A stretch of DNA of 64,000 nt from Weissella koreensis KCTC 3621 (lineage in GTDB: Bacteria > Bacillota > Bacilli > Lactobacillales > Lactobacillaceae). The stretch is from contig NZ_AKGG01000012.1 of the NCBI RefSeq assembly GCF_000277645.1, forward strand, positions 124,001-188,000. Reading direction: 5' to 3'. The notes under the pieces are model-generated. The model was not told the DNA's origin and did not search any database. It saw nothing but the letters and a program-made list of their open reading frames with translations. The position numbers and the translations under genes are program-made. Below, one piece after another: positions 41,071-51,629 of the stretch (the stretch's first letter is position 1; each line of letters opens with the position of its first letter).

Positions 41071-42425
41071 TAATTTTGCTCCTTTTGCGCAATGAATTCC
41101 TGCATCGATTCTACGAAAATATCACCGCGAATTTCAAAGTTGTCAAATTGATCCCACGAAGCTGCTGCTGGTGAAAATAAAATAATATCGTCTTCATCAC
41201 TAAACTCAAAAGCAGGTACAAAAGCATCTTTGACGCTCTCAGTTTCAACCACCGGAATGTCTAATTCAGACGCCAACTTTGTTAGTTTCGAACCTGTTTG
41301 ACCAAATGTCACCATTGCTTTAACGTGCTCTTTTATATCTGGCAATAGCCGTGATAGATCGTCTCCTCGATCTAATCCACCAGCTAATAATATAACCGGT
41401 TGAGTAAATCCAGAGAGGGCTTTTTGTGTGGCTTCAATATCAGTAGCCTTGGAATCATTATAAATTTTACGATTCTTATATTCACTAACAAATTGCAAAC
41501 GATGCTTAACTCCACTAAACTCATGTAACACTTTAGCAATAATCGAGGCTGGAACTTGATTTAAACGACCTATCGCTATCGCGGCCAGTGCGTTTTCTAT
41601 ATTATGATCACCTGGAACGCCTATCTGATCAGCAGCCATAATTTGTTCATCTTTAAAATAAAGCCAACCATCTTTCAAATACGAACCTGTTTGCGTTAGA
41701 TTGTTCCGAGAAAATGGAATAATTTGAGCATGACTAGTCCGTGCAAGCGTCTGCCATTCATCATTATCCCAATTAATAATCAAATAATCATCATTTGTTT
41801 GGTTGCTTGTAATCTTTCTTTTCGCTGATACATATGATTCACGTGTTTTATGCCAGTCCAAATGAGACGAAAATATATTGGTAATAACGGCAAAATGCGG
41901 ATGTATATTTGGGGTATCAGTCAGTTGAAAACTCGACAATTCAGTAACAATGACATCGTCTTTTGATGAATCTGGTGTCACTTCACTCACAGGGGTCCCA
42001 ATATTTCCTGCAACCAAGGTGTGACCCTTAGCATTTGGCATTGCTCGCATCACGGCGGCAATCATCTCTGTCGTAGTCGTTTTACCATTTGAGCCTGTGA
42101 TAGCTATCCAATTACCTTTGATATATTTTTGAGCTTCTGCTACTTCAACTTCAGTCTTAATACCACGTTCTTGGGCTGCTTGTAAAATCGGAATCGTATG
42201 AGGAATTCCTGGATTTTTAATAATTAAATCAATTTTATCCAACAATTCCACTCCTTGTTGCTGAGTGAATTTTATTCCCTGAGTTCTTAATTGTTGAATA
42301 TGCGAATCTTCCAAATCCAAATTTGGATCTGAAACAAGTACATTTGCCCCTTCACGGTTTAATAATTTCGCTGCTGCAGCACCTGAACGTGCAAATCCAA
42401 TTATTAATACTTGCTTAGTCATCAA
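41070..42425 (-). CDS. murD: UDP-MurNAc-L-alanine:D-glutamate ligase
   Basis: 451 residues. ATP loop GSNGKTTTTEM at 111-121, IIKNPGIPH, NIFSSHLDWH, GVKHRLQFV and YNDSKATDIEAT. Adds D-Glu to UDP-MurNAc-L-Ala. Located between mraY and murG. Confidence 0.97.
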   Translation of the reverse strand: MMTKQVLIIGFARSGAAAAKLLNREGANVLVSDPNLDLEDSHIQQLRTQGIKFTQQQGVELLDKIDLIIKNPGIPHTIPILQAAQERGIKTEVEVAEAQKYIKGNWIAITGSNGKTTTTEMIAAVMRAMPNAKGHTLVAGNIGTPVSEVTPDSSKDDVIVTELSSFQLTDTPNIHPHFAVITNIFSSHLDWHKTRESYVSAKRKITSNQTNDDYLIINWDNDEWQTLARTSHAQIIPFSRNNLTQTGSYLKDGWLYFKDEQIMAADQIGVPGDHNIENALAAIAIGRLNQVPASIIAKVLHEFSGVKHRLQFVSEYKNRKIYNDSKATDIEATQKALSGFTQPVILLAGGLDRGDDLSRLLPDIKEHVKAMVTFGQTGSKLTKLASELDIPVVETESVKDAFVPAFEFSDEDDIILFSPAAASWDQFDNFEIRGDIFVESMQEFIAQKEQN

Positions 42426-42467
42426 TCAACGCCCCTTTTCTTACTATTAAAATTACATTTTTATTCT

Positions 42468-43457
42468 TTATAACCAAATCACAAGATATAAAATTGCTGC
42501 TAGAAGACCAACTGCCCAAAATAATGTGTCAACTTGCCATTCATTCCAAGGATGCTTAGGATCCATTCGCCAACCACCTTTTTCAAAGGCGTGATGAATC
42601 GGTGCCATCAAAAAGACCCGCTTTTTGAAGAAATGATAAGTTCCAACTTGGATCATAACAGATAAAGTTTCTAGCATAAATACTAATCCAATAATCAGCA
42701 ATGACCATTCAATATTTAAAACTAAAGAATTCATTGCTAAACCAGCCCCCAAGGCCAAAGATCCAGTATCCCCCATGAAAATTTTAGCAGGATTTTGATT
42801 CCAAACGAAGAAGCCTAACAAAGCTCCAATTACTAAGGCATTTAATGCCACAACGTCATAATTTCCTTGTTTTAAAGCCACAATTAAGTAAGCACCATAA
42901 GCAATCACTGTTAATCCAGTTGCCAAACCATCTAATCCATCAGAAAAATTAACTGAATTAGACCATCCGACCAACCAAATAATCGTAAACAATCCAAAAA
43001 TAACCACATTTTGAATATTAACAAAACCTAGGTGTAGGACAAAATCAAAGTTACCCAATAACAAAAGTGAAAAAGCAACTAACGCTGCTAAGATCTCAGC
43101 AAACAATTTTGGCAAAAATCGAAAACCTTCATCCCGTTTTTCAAATATTTTTACACTATCATCAAAACCACCAACTAAGGCATACAATAAAATTGCTAAC
43201 AAAATTGCCCAACTAGTAGGGTTCATTGATCCAAAGAAAATTTGCTTAATGACAAATAAAATTGTAATCGTCAAAATAAAACCTGCTCCACCCATTGTGG
43301 GTGTTCCTGCCTTAGCTTGATGATCAGGACCTTTTTCAGAATTTCGAATCACTAATTGTTGAAACTTTATTTTATTAAACCAATTCTTTAATAGATAAGT
43401 TCCTCCTAGGGAAACTAAAAAGGCAATTAAAAGCTCAGGTAACCACTTTTCGATCAT
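42468..43457 (-). CDS. mraY: Phospho-MurNAc-pentapeptide transferase
   Basis: 329 residues, about ten membrane helices. Catalytic motifs: ALVGGFDDSVKIF (Asp pair), NSVNFSDGLDGLATG and the His-rich loop MAPIHHAFEKGGW. Makes lipid I from UDP-MurNAc-pentapeptide and undecaprenyl phosphate. Confidence 0.97.
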   Translation of the reverse strand: MIEKWLPELLIAFLVSLGGTYLLKNWFNKIKFQQLVIRNSEKGPDHQAKAGTPTMGGAGFILTITILFVIKQIFFGSMNPTSWAILLAILLYALVGGFDDSVKIFEKRDEGFRFLPKLFAEILAALVAFSLLLLGNFDFVLHLGFVNIQNVVIFGLFTIIWLVGWSNSVNFSDGLDGLATGLTVIAYGAYLIVALKQGNYDVVALNALVIGALLGFFVWNQNPAKIFMGDTGSLALGAGLAMNSLVLNIEWSLLIIGLVFMLETLSVMIQVGTYHFFKKRVFLMAPIHHAFEKGGWRMDPKHPWNEWQVDTLFWAVGLLAAILYLVIWL

Positions 43458-43505
43458 TATTCATACTCCTCCAAAATTATTATTATTAATTTTAACATTC
43501 TTTAA

Positions 43506-45662
43506 TCACGGGGTTTTAAATTTAACAGTAATTTCATGGATTCCGTCAGCAATTCTAGTATCGGGCAAAACCGACTGTTCTACTAAGAAGCCTTCACCAC
43601 TTGAATTGATTTTAATATCCACTAATCGTCCCCAATTTTTAACATCTTTTTTAGACCAACCTTGCATATTAGGGACTTTAACGTTTCCTCCAGATACAAT
43701 AAATACCCGTTGATTCAACAAGGTTTTCCCTCCACCTAATGGGTACTGATTTTTAACAACTTTACCATCACCAATCACTTCAGGTTTTAAATGGTTAGCT
43801 TCAATTTCAGATTTAGCTTTTTTCATTGACTCATTTTTAACAGCTGGAATTTTCGTCTGCTGCTTATCACTGATCACTGCTTTTTTATCTGAAGTGTTCA
43901 TTTGCAAAGCTTGTTCCATCGTTGAAACGAATACATTCGACATATCCTTGGAAATATTATCGGTATTAGATTGTGGTTCTTTAACAACAATATACATCAT
44001 GTAGCGTGGATTATCAGATGGAGCCATTCCCATCCAAGAATGTATTTCGTTAGTATTATCACCAGGTTGAGTATATCCAGCTGATGTTGAAATTTGAGCC
44101 GTTCCAGACTTACCAGTCGTTTTAACATTCGGAATTGCGTACATTGCACCTAATCCCTTAGGGTTATAAATAACATTTTCTAATTCTTTTCGAGTTGCTT
44201 TAGCCGTTGACTCTTTAATTGGCTTAGCCACTTTTGTTCGTTTTGCGCTATAGATAACTTTTTGTGTGTTAGGATCAACAATCTTAGAAATAATATTGGG
44301 CTTAATTTCCTCACCATTCCCAGCAATTGCTGAATAGGCTTGAATCATCTGAGCCGGCGTTACTTTAATTCCTTGACCAAATGCAGTATTCGCCTGTTCA
44401 ATTGGATAGCGAAAATTCATTGATCCTGATGTTTCGGAGCTAAACCCCATGTCAGTAGGTTTTAAGAATTGGAAACGATCCAAGTACTTACCCCAAGTTT
44501 TAGAACCCATTTTTTGCTCAGTTAAAACCATTGCCACATTCGATGAAAGTGCAATTCCGTCAGTATATGAAATTCTTCCCCAACCATCACCGTTGTTCCA
44601 ATCCTTAACAACCTTGTCATCAACTTGAATTTTCCCAGAAGAATAAGTATTATCCCCATTCCAATTGTTTGTATCAATCGCTGAAGCTAAAGTAATTCCC
44701 TTTAAGACAGATCCTGGTTCATAAGGTTCCTGTACTAACAAATTTGACCAAAAATTACCAAAGCCAGATTTAGTCGTCGCGTTATAGGTCGGTCGTTGCG
44801 TCTCAGCAACAATATCACCCGTTTTAGTATCAACTATCGCTGCAAACGCCTGTTTTGGTTGCATATCGGCTTGCAATGCATTCATTTTATCTTCAAGAGT
44901 CGACTGAAGTTTAGTATTCAGAGTTGTGTATATGTCATAACCATTTTTAGCTTCCACATTTTTAGTTTTTTGACTAAGATTACCATTTTTAATATTATTA
45001 GCACTAACCCCAGACTGTTCTGTTAATTGTTTGTTCCACGAACCTTCTATTCCCGAAACCCCTTTAATCTTATTTGAACCAGACGAACTGGCTTCACCAA
45101 TTAAATCTGAAGCAAATTGTCCATTTGGATAAAGACGTGCCGGATGGGCTTCAAAAATCAATCCAGGAATATTTTTTTTCTTAATAGTACGATATTTTTC
45201 TTGAGAAATATTAACCCCATTACTTCCAAACTGAACTTGAAAATAATGATGTTTAATTCCATTTTTGATTATTTTTTTATAATATGAAGCATCGCCGCCT
45301 AATTCTTGCGCAAGCTCTTTTGAAACAGTGTTAACTTGGCTATTTTTTAAATATTTAGGCTGATCTTTTTGTAAGACAATAATAGCCGTGTAAACTGAAG
45401 AATTTTCGGCTAACACATTTCCAATTGAATCATAAATTTGTCCTCGTTTAACCGATTCTTGGTCTTGATTTTCATAAAGATTTTGGGCTCGTTGCTCCAA
45501 ATTAACGTGATCAACTGAGTGAGTTACGGCAACACTAAAAAAACGGGAGCCAATATAGAAAATCACTCCTGTCAGAATACACAGCATAAAAATAATTGCG
45601 CCATGTGATCGCTTCATGTTTCCTTTATTTAACATCCGTTTTCCTCTGTTGTTATTTAACAT
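43506..45662 (-). CDS. pbpX: Penicillin-binding protein 2x-like transpeptidase with PASTA domains
   Basis: 718 residues. One N-terminal helix (about 19-45), dimerisation domain, then transpeptidase with SVLK at 318-321, SSN at 373-375 and KSGT at 518-521. Two PASTA repeats follow (about 595-715; IPAVKNESMKKAKSEIEANH and VPNMQGWSKKDVKNW). Septal transpeptidase of the divisome. Overlaps the end of ftsL by a few bases. Confidence 0.95.
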   Translation of the reverse strand: MLNNNRGKRMLNKGNMKRSHGAIIFMLCILTGVIFYIGSRFFSVAVTHSVDHVNLEQRAQNLYENQDQESVKRGQIYDSIGNVLAENSSVYTAIIVLQKDQPKYLKNSQVNTVSKELAQELGGDASYYKKIIKNGIKHHYFQVQFGSNGVNISQEKYRTIKKKNIPGLIFEAHPARLYPNGQFASDLIGEASSSGSNKIKGVSGIEGSWNKQLTEQSGVSANNIKNGNLSQKTKNVEAKNGYDIYTTLNTKLQSTLEDKMNALQADMQPKQAFAAIVDTKTGDIVAETQRPTYNATTKSGFGNFWSNLLVQEPYEPGSVLKGITLASAIDTNNWNGDNTYSSGKIQVDDKVVKDWNNGDGWGRISYTDGIALSSNVAMVLTEQKMGSKTWGKYLDRFQFLKPTDMGFSSETSGSMNFRYPIEQANTAFGQGIKVTPAQMIQAYSAIAGNGEEIKPNIISKIVDPNTQKVIYSAKRTKVAKPIKESTAKATRKELENVIYNPKGLGAMYAIPNVKTTGKSGTAQISTSAGYTQPGDNTNEIHSWMGMAPSDNPRYMMYIVVKEPQSNTDNISKDMSNVFVSTMEQALQMNTSDKKAVISDKQQTKIPAVKNESMKKAKSEIEANHLKPEVIGDGKVVKNQYPLGGGKTLLNQRVFIVSGGNVKVPNMQGWSKKDVKNWGRLVDIKINSSGEGFLVEQSVLPDTRIADGIHEITVKFKTP

Positions 45663-46011
45663 TCTTAATATTACTATTCTCTAACGACATTCCCGCCTTC
45701 TGTGCGACTTCATTGAGTCGTTGTTGTGTCGTTAAATTACTAATTTGTTCCTTAGTATCATTATTTTTATTTCTAACATTGTCTAGTTGCGTAGAGTTAG
45801 CTTGAGCAACCTCATTTAGAATCGTAGCTCGGTTAGAAATCCAGACGCTGGCTACTCCAAAACACATCGTAATGAGAATCGCACAAATAATATGTTTTAT
45901 TTCATTACGCCAAGGCGTTTTAGCATATCGAACCCGTTGTGCTGGCATTTTCTTTGGCCGTTGCTTTGGATTTGGTTGTTGCGGTTGCCATTGTTGCGCA
46001 TTTTGGGCCAT
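45652..46011 (-). CDS. ftsL: Cell division protein FtsL
   Basis: 119 residues, Pro/Gln-rich basic N-terminus, one membrane helix (IICAILITMCFGVASVWIS) and an extracellular leucine-zipper-like coiled coil ending in GMSLENSNIKNVK. Length and position between rsmH and pbpX fit FtsL. Confidence 0.9.
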   Translation of the reverse strand: MAQNAQQWQPQQPNPKQRPKKMPAQRVRYAKTPWRNEIKHIICAILITMCFGVASVWISNRATILNEVAQANSTQLDNVRNKNNDTKEQISNLTTQQRLNEVAQKAGMSLENSNIKNVK

Positions 46012-46035
46012 AGTCTCATTCCTTTCATACCCGAT

Positions 46036-46980
46036 TTAGCGAATTCTTTCAATTATTCTTAATTTAGCCGAATGTGCTCGACGGTTTTCTTCTAATTCAT
46101 GTTCATTAGCATAAATTGGCTTGCGATTGACTAATTTAAAATCGGGCTGCATCTCATCTGGTATTACTGGTAGTCCCGATGGTAAATCTGGCAACTGTGT
46201 TTTTTCTTTAAACATCGTTTTAACCAAACGATCTTCTAAACTATGAAAAGTAATCACTGCAATCCGGCCATTAACGTTTAACATATCTAATGCTTGTTGG
46301 AGTGATTCTTCAACTGCCCCTAATTCATCGTTTACGGCAATTCGAATTGCTTGAAATGATTTTTTGGCAGGATGACCACCTGTTCGCCGAGCTCCCATAG
46401 GAATTGCTGACTTAATAATATCAACCAATTCAAACGTGGTTTCTATTGGTTGTTCCATACGAGCCCGTTCAATAGCACGGGCAATTCTTTTAGCAAATTT
46501 TTCTTCACCATAACGTGATAGAATTCGCATCAAATCATTGAAAGACCATTCATTAACTACTGTTCGAGCATTCAAAGTTTGCTTCTGATTCATTCGCATA
46601 TCTAACGGTGCATCATAATTGTACGAAAACCCACGTTGACCATCATCAAATTGAGGCGATGAGACACCCAAATCATAAACAATTCCATCAATGCTTTGTA
46701 CACCAACCTCATTTAAAGCTGTCATTAGATTTCTAAAATTATTTTGAATTAAAGAAACTTTATTTGTTTCAATTTCATTTTTTAAATGTTCTTGATTATA
46801 ATCAATTGCCGTTTGATCTTGATCAAATGACCATAATTTTCCAGTCGTTAACTCACTGGCTAAAAGCTTAGAATGTCCACCTCCGCCTAAAGTTGCATCA
46901 ACATAGGTACCTGTTGGCTGAACTGCCAGATTTTCAATTGCCTCGTCTAAAAGGACCGTGATATGTTTAAATTCCGTCAT
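46036..46980 (-). CDS. rsmH: 16S rRNA m4C1402 methyltransferase
   Basis: 314 residues. [24 protein letters not shown] (SAM loop), [42 protein letters not shown] at 46980 chosen because the family starts close to HITVLL and AAGGGAA is upstream. Methylates 16S rRNA C1402. Confidence 0.96.
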   Translation of the reverse strand: MTEFKHITVLLDEAIENLAVQPTGTYVDATLGGGGHSKLLASELTTGKLWSFDQDQTAIDYNQEHLKNEIETNKVSLIQNNFRNLMTALNEVGVQSIDGIVYDLGVSSPQFDDGQRGFSYNYDAPLDMRMNQKQTLNARTVVNEWSFNDLMRILSRYGEEKFAKRIARAIERARMEQPIETTFELVDIIKSAIPMGARRTGGHPAKKSFQAIRIAVNDELGAVEESLQQALDMLNVNGRIAVITFHSLEDRLVKTMFKEKTQLPDLPSGLPVIPDEMQPDFKLVNRKPIYANEHELEENRRAHSAKLRIIERIR

Positions 46981-47003
46981 ACTATTTCCCTTCATCCATT
47001 CAG

Positions 47004-47444
47004 TTAAATATCAAAGCCTAATTCAGCTAGCTCATTTGAAATGTCATCAAAGTTATCCGTAACATCAGCATTGTATTGCTCAAAACGTTCAGTATCCCAA
47101 ATTTCAAATTCATCATCTCCATAACCAATAATGGTGATGCTTTTTTGTAACAAGGCGTGTTCTTTTAAATTATTAGGTAAAACAATTCGGCCTTGCTTAT
47201 CAAATTCAACCTCTGTTGCCCCAGCTAAAATAATTCGCTTAAATTGACGCACTTTTGCGTTATTTGATGGTAATTGATTCAACTTACTCTGGTAGGTCTC
47301 CCATCCAGCCTGACTATATGCATGTAAAGAATGTTCATTCCCTTTGGTAATAACAAAACCACTTCCTAATTGATTTCGGAATTTAGCCGGAATAATTAAA
47401 CGATTTTTAGAATCCAACGTATGTTGGTATGTTCCCATAAACAT
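47004..47444 (-). CDS. mraZ: Division/cell wall cluster transcriptional regulator MraZ
   Basis: 146 residues. [23 protein letters not shown] and the second AbrB-like half [20 protein letters not shown]. MraZ binds direct repeats in its own promoter, and such repeats are visible at 47519. First gene of the division cluster. Confidence 0.96.
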   Translation of the reverse strand: MFMGTYQHTLDSKNRLIIPAKFRNQLGSGFVITKGNEHSLHAYSQAGWETYQSKLNQLPSNNAKVRQFKRIILAGATEVEFDKQGRIVLPNNLKEHALLQKSITIIGYGDDEFEIWDTERFEQYNADVTDNFDDISNELAELGFDI

Positions 47445-47518
47445 TTAACTATCCCTTCTTTACACTTGAATTAGAGCATATTTTTAAATTTATTAATTGC
47501 TTTTCAATATGTATAATT

Positions 47519-47556
47519 TACCACTTTACACCACTTAATACCACTCTAAACCACCG
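47519..47556 (-). promoter_or_regulatory. MraZ box: four 10-bp direct repeats upstream of mraZ
   Basis: On the minus strand AGTGGT recurs at exact 10-bp steps (with one GGTGGT), at 47521, 47531, 47541 and 47551 as CCACT/CCACC. This period and motif match the known MraZ box of repeated GTG-containing elements, so autoregulation is likely. Confidence 0.75.
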
Positions 47557-47693
47557 CCATTCACCATTCAGTGGAATAGTTTTTGCAATTTTTTTTTAAA
47601 AGCCTATTCCTATGCGTATAATTCGGTTAAGCTCAAATGTTAAAAAACGTTTAAGAATATTTATATTCAATTAATTTTTATACGTTTTATCAA

Positions 47694-47735
47694 AAAAAGA
47701 CCTAATTCTTTCTTAGAATCAGATCTTGTTATAAT
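47694..47735 (-). terminator. Terminator of the prmA-rsmE-47746 operon
   Basis: AAGACCTAATTC and GAATCAGATCTT form an imperfect stem; the minus strand ends in seven T. It separates this operon from the mraZ promoter. Confidence 0.75.
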
Positions 47736-47745
47736 TAATTTTCAT

Positions 47746-48132
47746 CTATTTAACTTCTTTAATTCCCCCATCAATTGGGATTTGGTCATCAATATCAACT
47801 TCAGATTCTTGTCCCATCGTGTATGCATAAAGTTCAATAATAAAATATACAATTCCAAAATAGTATCCATATGCATCTGGAAATAGATTTAAAACAACGC
47901 CTAGACAAAAAATAAGTGGCCAAACAATTAATAAATACCAAAATGATCCATGACGACGTAGATAAATACCCACAAAGACACTAAAAATAATATTAATAAT
48001 AAATAAGCTAATAATTACTCCCAAAATTTTTAAATTACCTGTTAATTCTTTAATAGCAAATGGGATTAACAATCCAAAAACTGGCATTAAAATCCAAAAT
48101 TTCCAGTCAGCAATCTTTTTAAATTCGCGCAT
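47746..48132 (-). CDS. Four-TM hypothetical membrane protein
   Basis: 128 residues with four helices (about 15-30, 36-60, 65-85, 90-110) and an acidic tail with DIDDQIPIDGG. No family recognised. GGAGGGG precedes the ATG and rsmE ends 13 bases upstream, so the gene is in the prmA-rsmE operon. Confidence 0.7.
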   Translation of the reverse strand: MREFKKIADWKFWILMPVFGLLIPFAIKELTGNLKILGVIISLFIINIIFSVFVGIYLRRHGSFWYLLIVWPLIFCLGVVLNLFPDAYGYYFGIVYFIIELYAYTMGQESEVDIDDQIPIDGGIKEVK

Positions 48133-48144
48133 AATAGCCCCTCC

Positions 48145-48906
48145 TTATTTAATTTTAATTTGCGAATGATCTAATTCTAATGCAAAGCTCAATACACTCA
48201 TGGCATACAAAGGTGCTGTTTCTGCTCGTAAAATACGCGCACCTAAACTAGCTTTTTTGAACCCTAAGTCCTCTATCCTACCTAATTCTTGCACTGAAAG
48301 GCCACCTTCAGGTCCTATCATAAAGCCAATTGATTTGGCTACCTCTGCATCTTCAATCGATTGAACTAATTGACTTTTTTCACCGGATTTGGCACTTTCT
48401 TCCCAAGCTACCACTTTAACCATTTGATCTGGTAAATCAAGCTGTTCGATTTTTTCACAATACTGAACCGTTGGTATTCTTAAACGATGACTCTGTTCAG
48501 CTGCCCCTTGAGCAATTTTATTTAAACGTTCGATTTTACGCGGAGCTTTGCTTCCCCAATGTGCTACCGACCAGTCCGTTTCTACTAAAATAAAATGATG
48601 TGCTCCTAATTCCGTCGCTTTTTTTATGACATCATCAGGTTTATCACCCTTTGTTAATCCTAGAATCAACGTTACTTCCACAGGCAATTCTACAGTTTGC
48701 TCTAGAACTGGTCCCAACTTAACAATTGTTTCCATATCATCAATTGAAATCACCTCACCCACCCGAATGGTTTGCTGATCATTAAAAACAAACTCAGCCT
48801 TTGTACCAATTTTACCACGCAAGACTTTCATCAAATGATGTTTTATGTCATCTGGTAATTTAACTAAATCATTTTCAGGTATTTCATCTAAAAAATAACG
48901 TTGCAT
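48145..48906 (-). CDS. rsmE: 16S rRNA m3U1498 methyltransferase
   Basis: 253 residues starting MQRYFLDEIPENDLVKLP. N-terminal PUA-like domain, SPOUT domain with GLTKGDKPDDVIKKATELGA, GPEGGLS and LGARILRAETA. Methylates U1498 of 16S rRNA. ATG at 48906 with GGAG upstream; overlaps nearly with prmA end. Confidence 0.95.
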   Translation of the reverse strand: MQRYFLDEIPENDLVKLPDDIKHHLMKVLRGKIGTKAEFVFNDQQTIRVGEVISIDDMETIVKLGPVLEQTVELPVEVTLILGLTKGDKPDDVIKKATELGAHHFILVETDWSVAHWGSKAPRKIERLNKIAQGAAEQSHRLRIPTVQYCEKIEQLDLPDQMVKVVAWEESAKSGEKSQLVQSIEDAEVAKSIGFMIGPEGGLSVQELGRIEDLGFKKASLGARILRAETAPLYAMSVLSFALELDHSQIKIK

Positions 48907-48907
48907 A

Positions 48908-49864
48908 TTATTCTCCTGCAATTTTCAAATGTGCAATTACTCCGTACCAATCACCAATCTGCATAACCTCATCAATAGCATAATTTGCATTAACCAAATT
49001 AGTTTTTATAACCTCAATCTTATCAAAATAGATACCTGATAATAAGAAATCACCACCTGGTTGCAAATATCCCTCCACTTCTGGAATTAACGGTAGCAAA
49101 ACCTCTGTTAACATATTTGCTACTACCAAATTATATTTTTCCGTTTTTGGAACACTTTTTAATAAATCACTAGCTATAACAGATACATCTTTTGCGATCG
49201 GATTTAAATCTAAATTAGTCTGAGCTGATCGAACCGCCACTTCATCAATATCAGTGGCTAAAATATCTCCCACGCCCAATTGTTTAGCCGCAATACTCAA
49301 AACCCCAGATCCCGTCCCGACATCCAAAACGCGTTCGTTTCCCCGAACTACCATTTCTAAAGCTTGCAGCATCAATTTAGTAGTTGGATGTGTCCCCGTT
49401 CCAAAAGCCAAACCAGGATCTAAAACAATTAATTTCTCCATTTGATCTTGGGGTGTATATTCTTCCCATTTAGGAACGATTGTTAATTGCCGAGTTACAC
49501 GAACTGGATGATAATACTTTTGCCATTCTGTTTCCCAATCCTGATCCAACACTACAATTGACGTAACAGTTCCTGGTGCAGCATCTAATCCAAATTCATT
49601 TAGTTGTTGCACTTTGTTAGTAATTTCAAGTGTTATTTCAGGCAGATGAAGTCCAAATGCAAAGAAGCCAATGACTAATGCTCCATTTTCACGATGTTTT
49701 ACATCATCCCAATCTATAAAAACAGTTGCATCATTTGGTTCAAAGTGATCAACGTCAGCAGAATCTTCAATTTGAACACCTTCAGCCCCTGCTTCCATTA
49801 AAATATTACTAACTGCATCAACTGCTTCAGTTTGAGTCTCCACTTCAATTGTGTGCCAGCTCAT
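48908..49864 (-). CDS. prmA: Ribosomal protein L11 methyltransferase
   Basis: 318 residues. SAM motif LDVGTGSGVLSIAAKQLG, catalytic region VVANMLTEVLLPL, and the fold MSWHTIEVETQTEAVDAV at the N-terminus. Methylates L11. Followed by rsmE with 1 base between, the usual order. Confidence 0.95.
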   Translation of the reverse strand: MSWHTIEVETQTEAVDAVSNILMEAGAEGVQIEDSADVDHFEPNDATVFIDWDDVKHRENGALVIGFFAFGLHLPEITLEITNKVQQLNEFGLDAAPGTVTSIVVLDQDWETEWQKYYHPVRVTRQLTIVPKWEEYTPQDQMEKLIVLDPGLAFGTGTHPTTKLMLQALEMVVRGNERVLDVGTGSGVLSIAAKQLGVGDILATDIDEVAVRSAQTNLDLNPIAKDVSVIASDLLKSVPKTEKYNLVVANMLTEVLLPLIPEVEGYLQPGGDFLLSGIYFDKIEVIKTNLVNANYAIDEVMQIGDWYGVIAHLKIAGE

Positions 49865-50021
49865 CTTATTTTCCTCACTTAATTTAATTTAATAATATTA
49901 AGAATATCATATCATTCTATTTAATACATTCTGAATTTTAAAGATAAAATTATCCTTTAATATTTTACTTAACTTTTAAACCATTTTATTTTCTATCAAT
50001 TTAAAATAATATTTTATTTAA

Positions 50022-50060
50022 AAATAAAAGCCCGAATGTCAAATTGACATTCAAGGCCCA
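50022..50060 (-). terminator. Terminator of the lysine permease gene
   Basis: GAATGTCA-at-TTGACATTC inside GGGC/GCCC flanks; the minus strand ends in TTTTATTTTT. Confidence 0.8.
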
Positions 50061-50113
50061 TCTAAGGAAAATAATTCCTTATTTTATTTATAATAATATT
50101 TCAAACATTAAGC

Positions 50114-51589
50114 CTATTTTTTAGCTTCACCAACAGCTCCTAAATCAATTTCTTCTAATTTTCTTAGTTTAGATTTATTTTTAATCTTATATCCAAAATA
50201 TAAAAGCAAAAATAAAGGAATTGCCATATAGGTGGTAATAATACCTTCCCAGTTCCACTCGGAAATTTTTCCATGAAAGGCACTTAAATCTTGTCCGACT
50301 ACGACAACAATACTCAAGAACAATGCTAGCAATGGACCGATCGGGAACCATTTAGCATGATATTTCAATTCATGAACTGAATGGTTTTGACGGTGTAGGG
50401 CTCGACGGAAACGATAATGTGAAATAGCGATTCCCATCCAAGCGATAAAACCAGATAATCCAGAAGCAGCTACCAAGTAATAATAAATATTTGGCCCCAA
50501 AATGGCAGTTAAAAATGTCAATAAACCTATAAAGACTGTTGCCAAAACTGCTGGTACTGGTATTCCTGTTTTACTATTAACTTTACTAAAAATTTTCGGT
50601 GCTAACTTAGTTTCACCCATTGACCATAACATTCTTGATGATGCATATAGGCCAGAATTAGCAGCTGAAATAACGGCCGTCAAGATCACAGCATTCATAA
50701 TCGAAGCAGCTGCAGCAAATCCAGCACGTTTAAATACCAAGGTAAAGGGTGACATCGCAATATTACTTTCTGATGACCGTAATAAATTTGGATCTTTGTA
50801 ATAAATGATGGCCCCAATGATAAAGATAGCTAAAATATAAAATATCAAGATTCGCCAAAATACTTGTCGAATCGCCTTTGGAATAGACTTAGTTGGGTTT
50901 TCTGATTCACCAGCTGTAATTCCAATTAATTCAGTTCCTTGAAATGAGAATCCTGCAACCATAAAGACAGCTAAAATCCCATTAATTCCGCCTACAAATC
51001 CATGTTTACCACCAGCACTCAAATTATGAGCTACATCTGGCTGATAAGTGAAAGCTCCAAATATCATTAAGGCTCCAATAATCAAGAAAGCAATAACTGC
51101 AATCACCTTGACCATCGACATCCAAAATTCTGTTTCACCATATGCTTTAGCCGAAAGTAAATTGATTGATGTAATTAAAACTAATACTAATGCTGACCAA
51201 ATCCAAGATGGAACATTAGGTAACCAAAAGCCCATTACCACACCCACAGTAGCTGCTTCAACTGCAACTGTGATGGCCCAATTAAACCAATAATTCCACC
51301 CCATAGCAAATCCAAGGGCCGGTTCAACATACTGATCGGCATAAACCGAAAATGATCCCGAAACTGGATTGTTAGTTGCCATCTCACCCAAAGAAGTCAT
51401 TAGGAAGAAAACCATAATTCCCATAACCCCATATGCAGTTAACGCTCCTAGAGGGCCGGCTTGCGAAATTGTAGCTCCAGAAGTAACAAATAAGCCTGTT
51501 CCTAATGTTCCTCCTAATGAAATCATCGACAAATGTCGTGTTTTCATGGTTCGCTTAAGCTTTTGCGGACTATCACCATTATCTGACAT
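50114..51589 (-). CDS. lysP: Lysine permease, APC family
   Basis: 491 residues, about 12 membrane helices. TRHLSMISLGGTLGTGLFVTSG at the start is the amino acid-polyamine-organocation motif, and GFSFQGTELIGITAGESENP is the helix 6 region typical of basic and aromatic amino acid permeases. The lysine riboswitch upstream identifies the likely substrate. ATG at 51589 with GGAG; the longer frame is not needed. No other gene in the transcript. Confidence 0.9.
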   Translation of the reverse strand: MSDNGDSPQKLKRTMKTRHLSMISLGGTLGTGLFVTSGATISQAGPLGALTAYGVMGIMVFFLMTSLGEMATNNPVSGSFSVYADQYVEPALGFAMGWNYWFNWAITVAVEAATVGVVMGFWLPNVPSWIWSALVLVLITSINLLSAKAYGETEFWMSMVKVIAVIAFLIIGALMIFGAFTYQPDVAHNLSAGGKHGFVGGINGILAVFMVAGFSFQGTELIGITAGESENPTKSIPKAIRQVFWRILIFYILAIFIIGAIIYYKDPNLLRSSESNIAMSPFTLVFKRAGFAAAASIMNAVILTAVISAANSGLYASSRMLWSMGETKLAPKIFSKVNSKTGIPVPAVLATVFIGLLTFLTAILGPNIYYYLVAASGLSGFIAWMGIAISHYRFRRALHRQNHSVHELKYHAKWFPIGPLLALFLSIVVVVGQDLSAFHGKISEWNWEGIITTYMAIPLFLLLYFGYKIKNKSKLRKLEEIDLGAVGEAKK

Positions 51590-51629
51590 AAAAAGTCTCC
51601 TATCCTTTTCTTCATAACACAATATAGTA

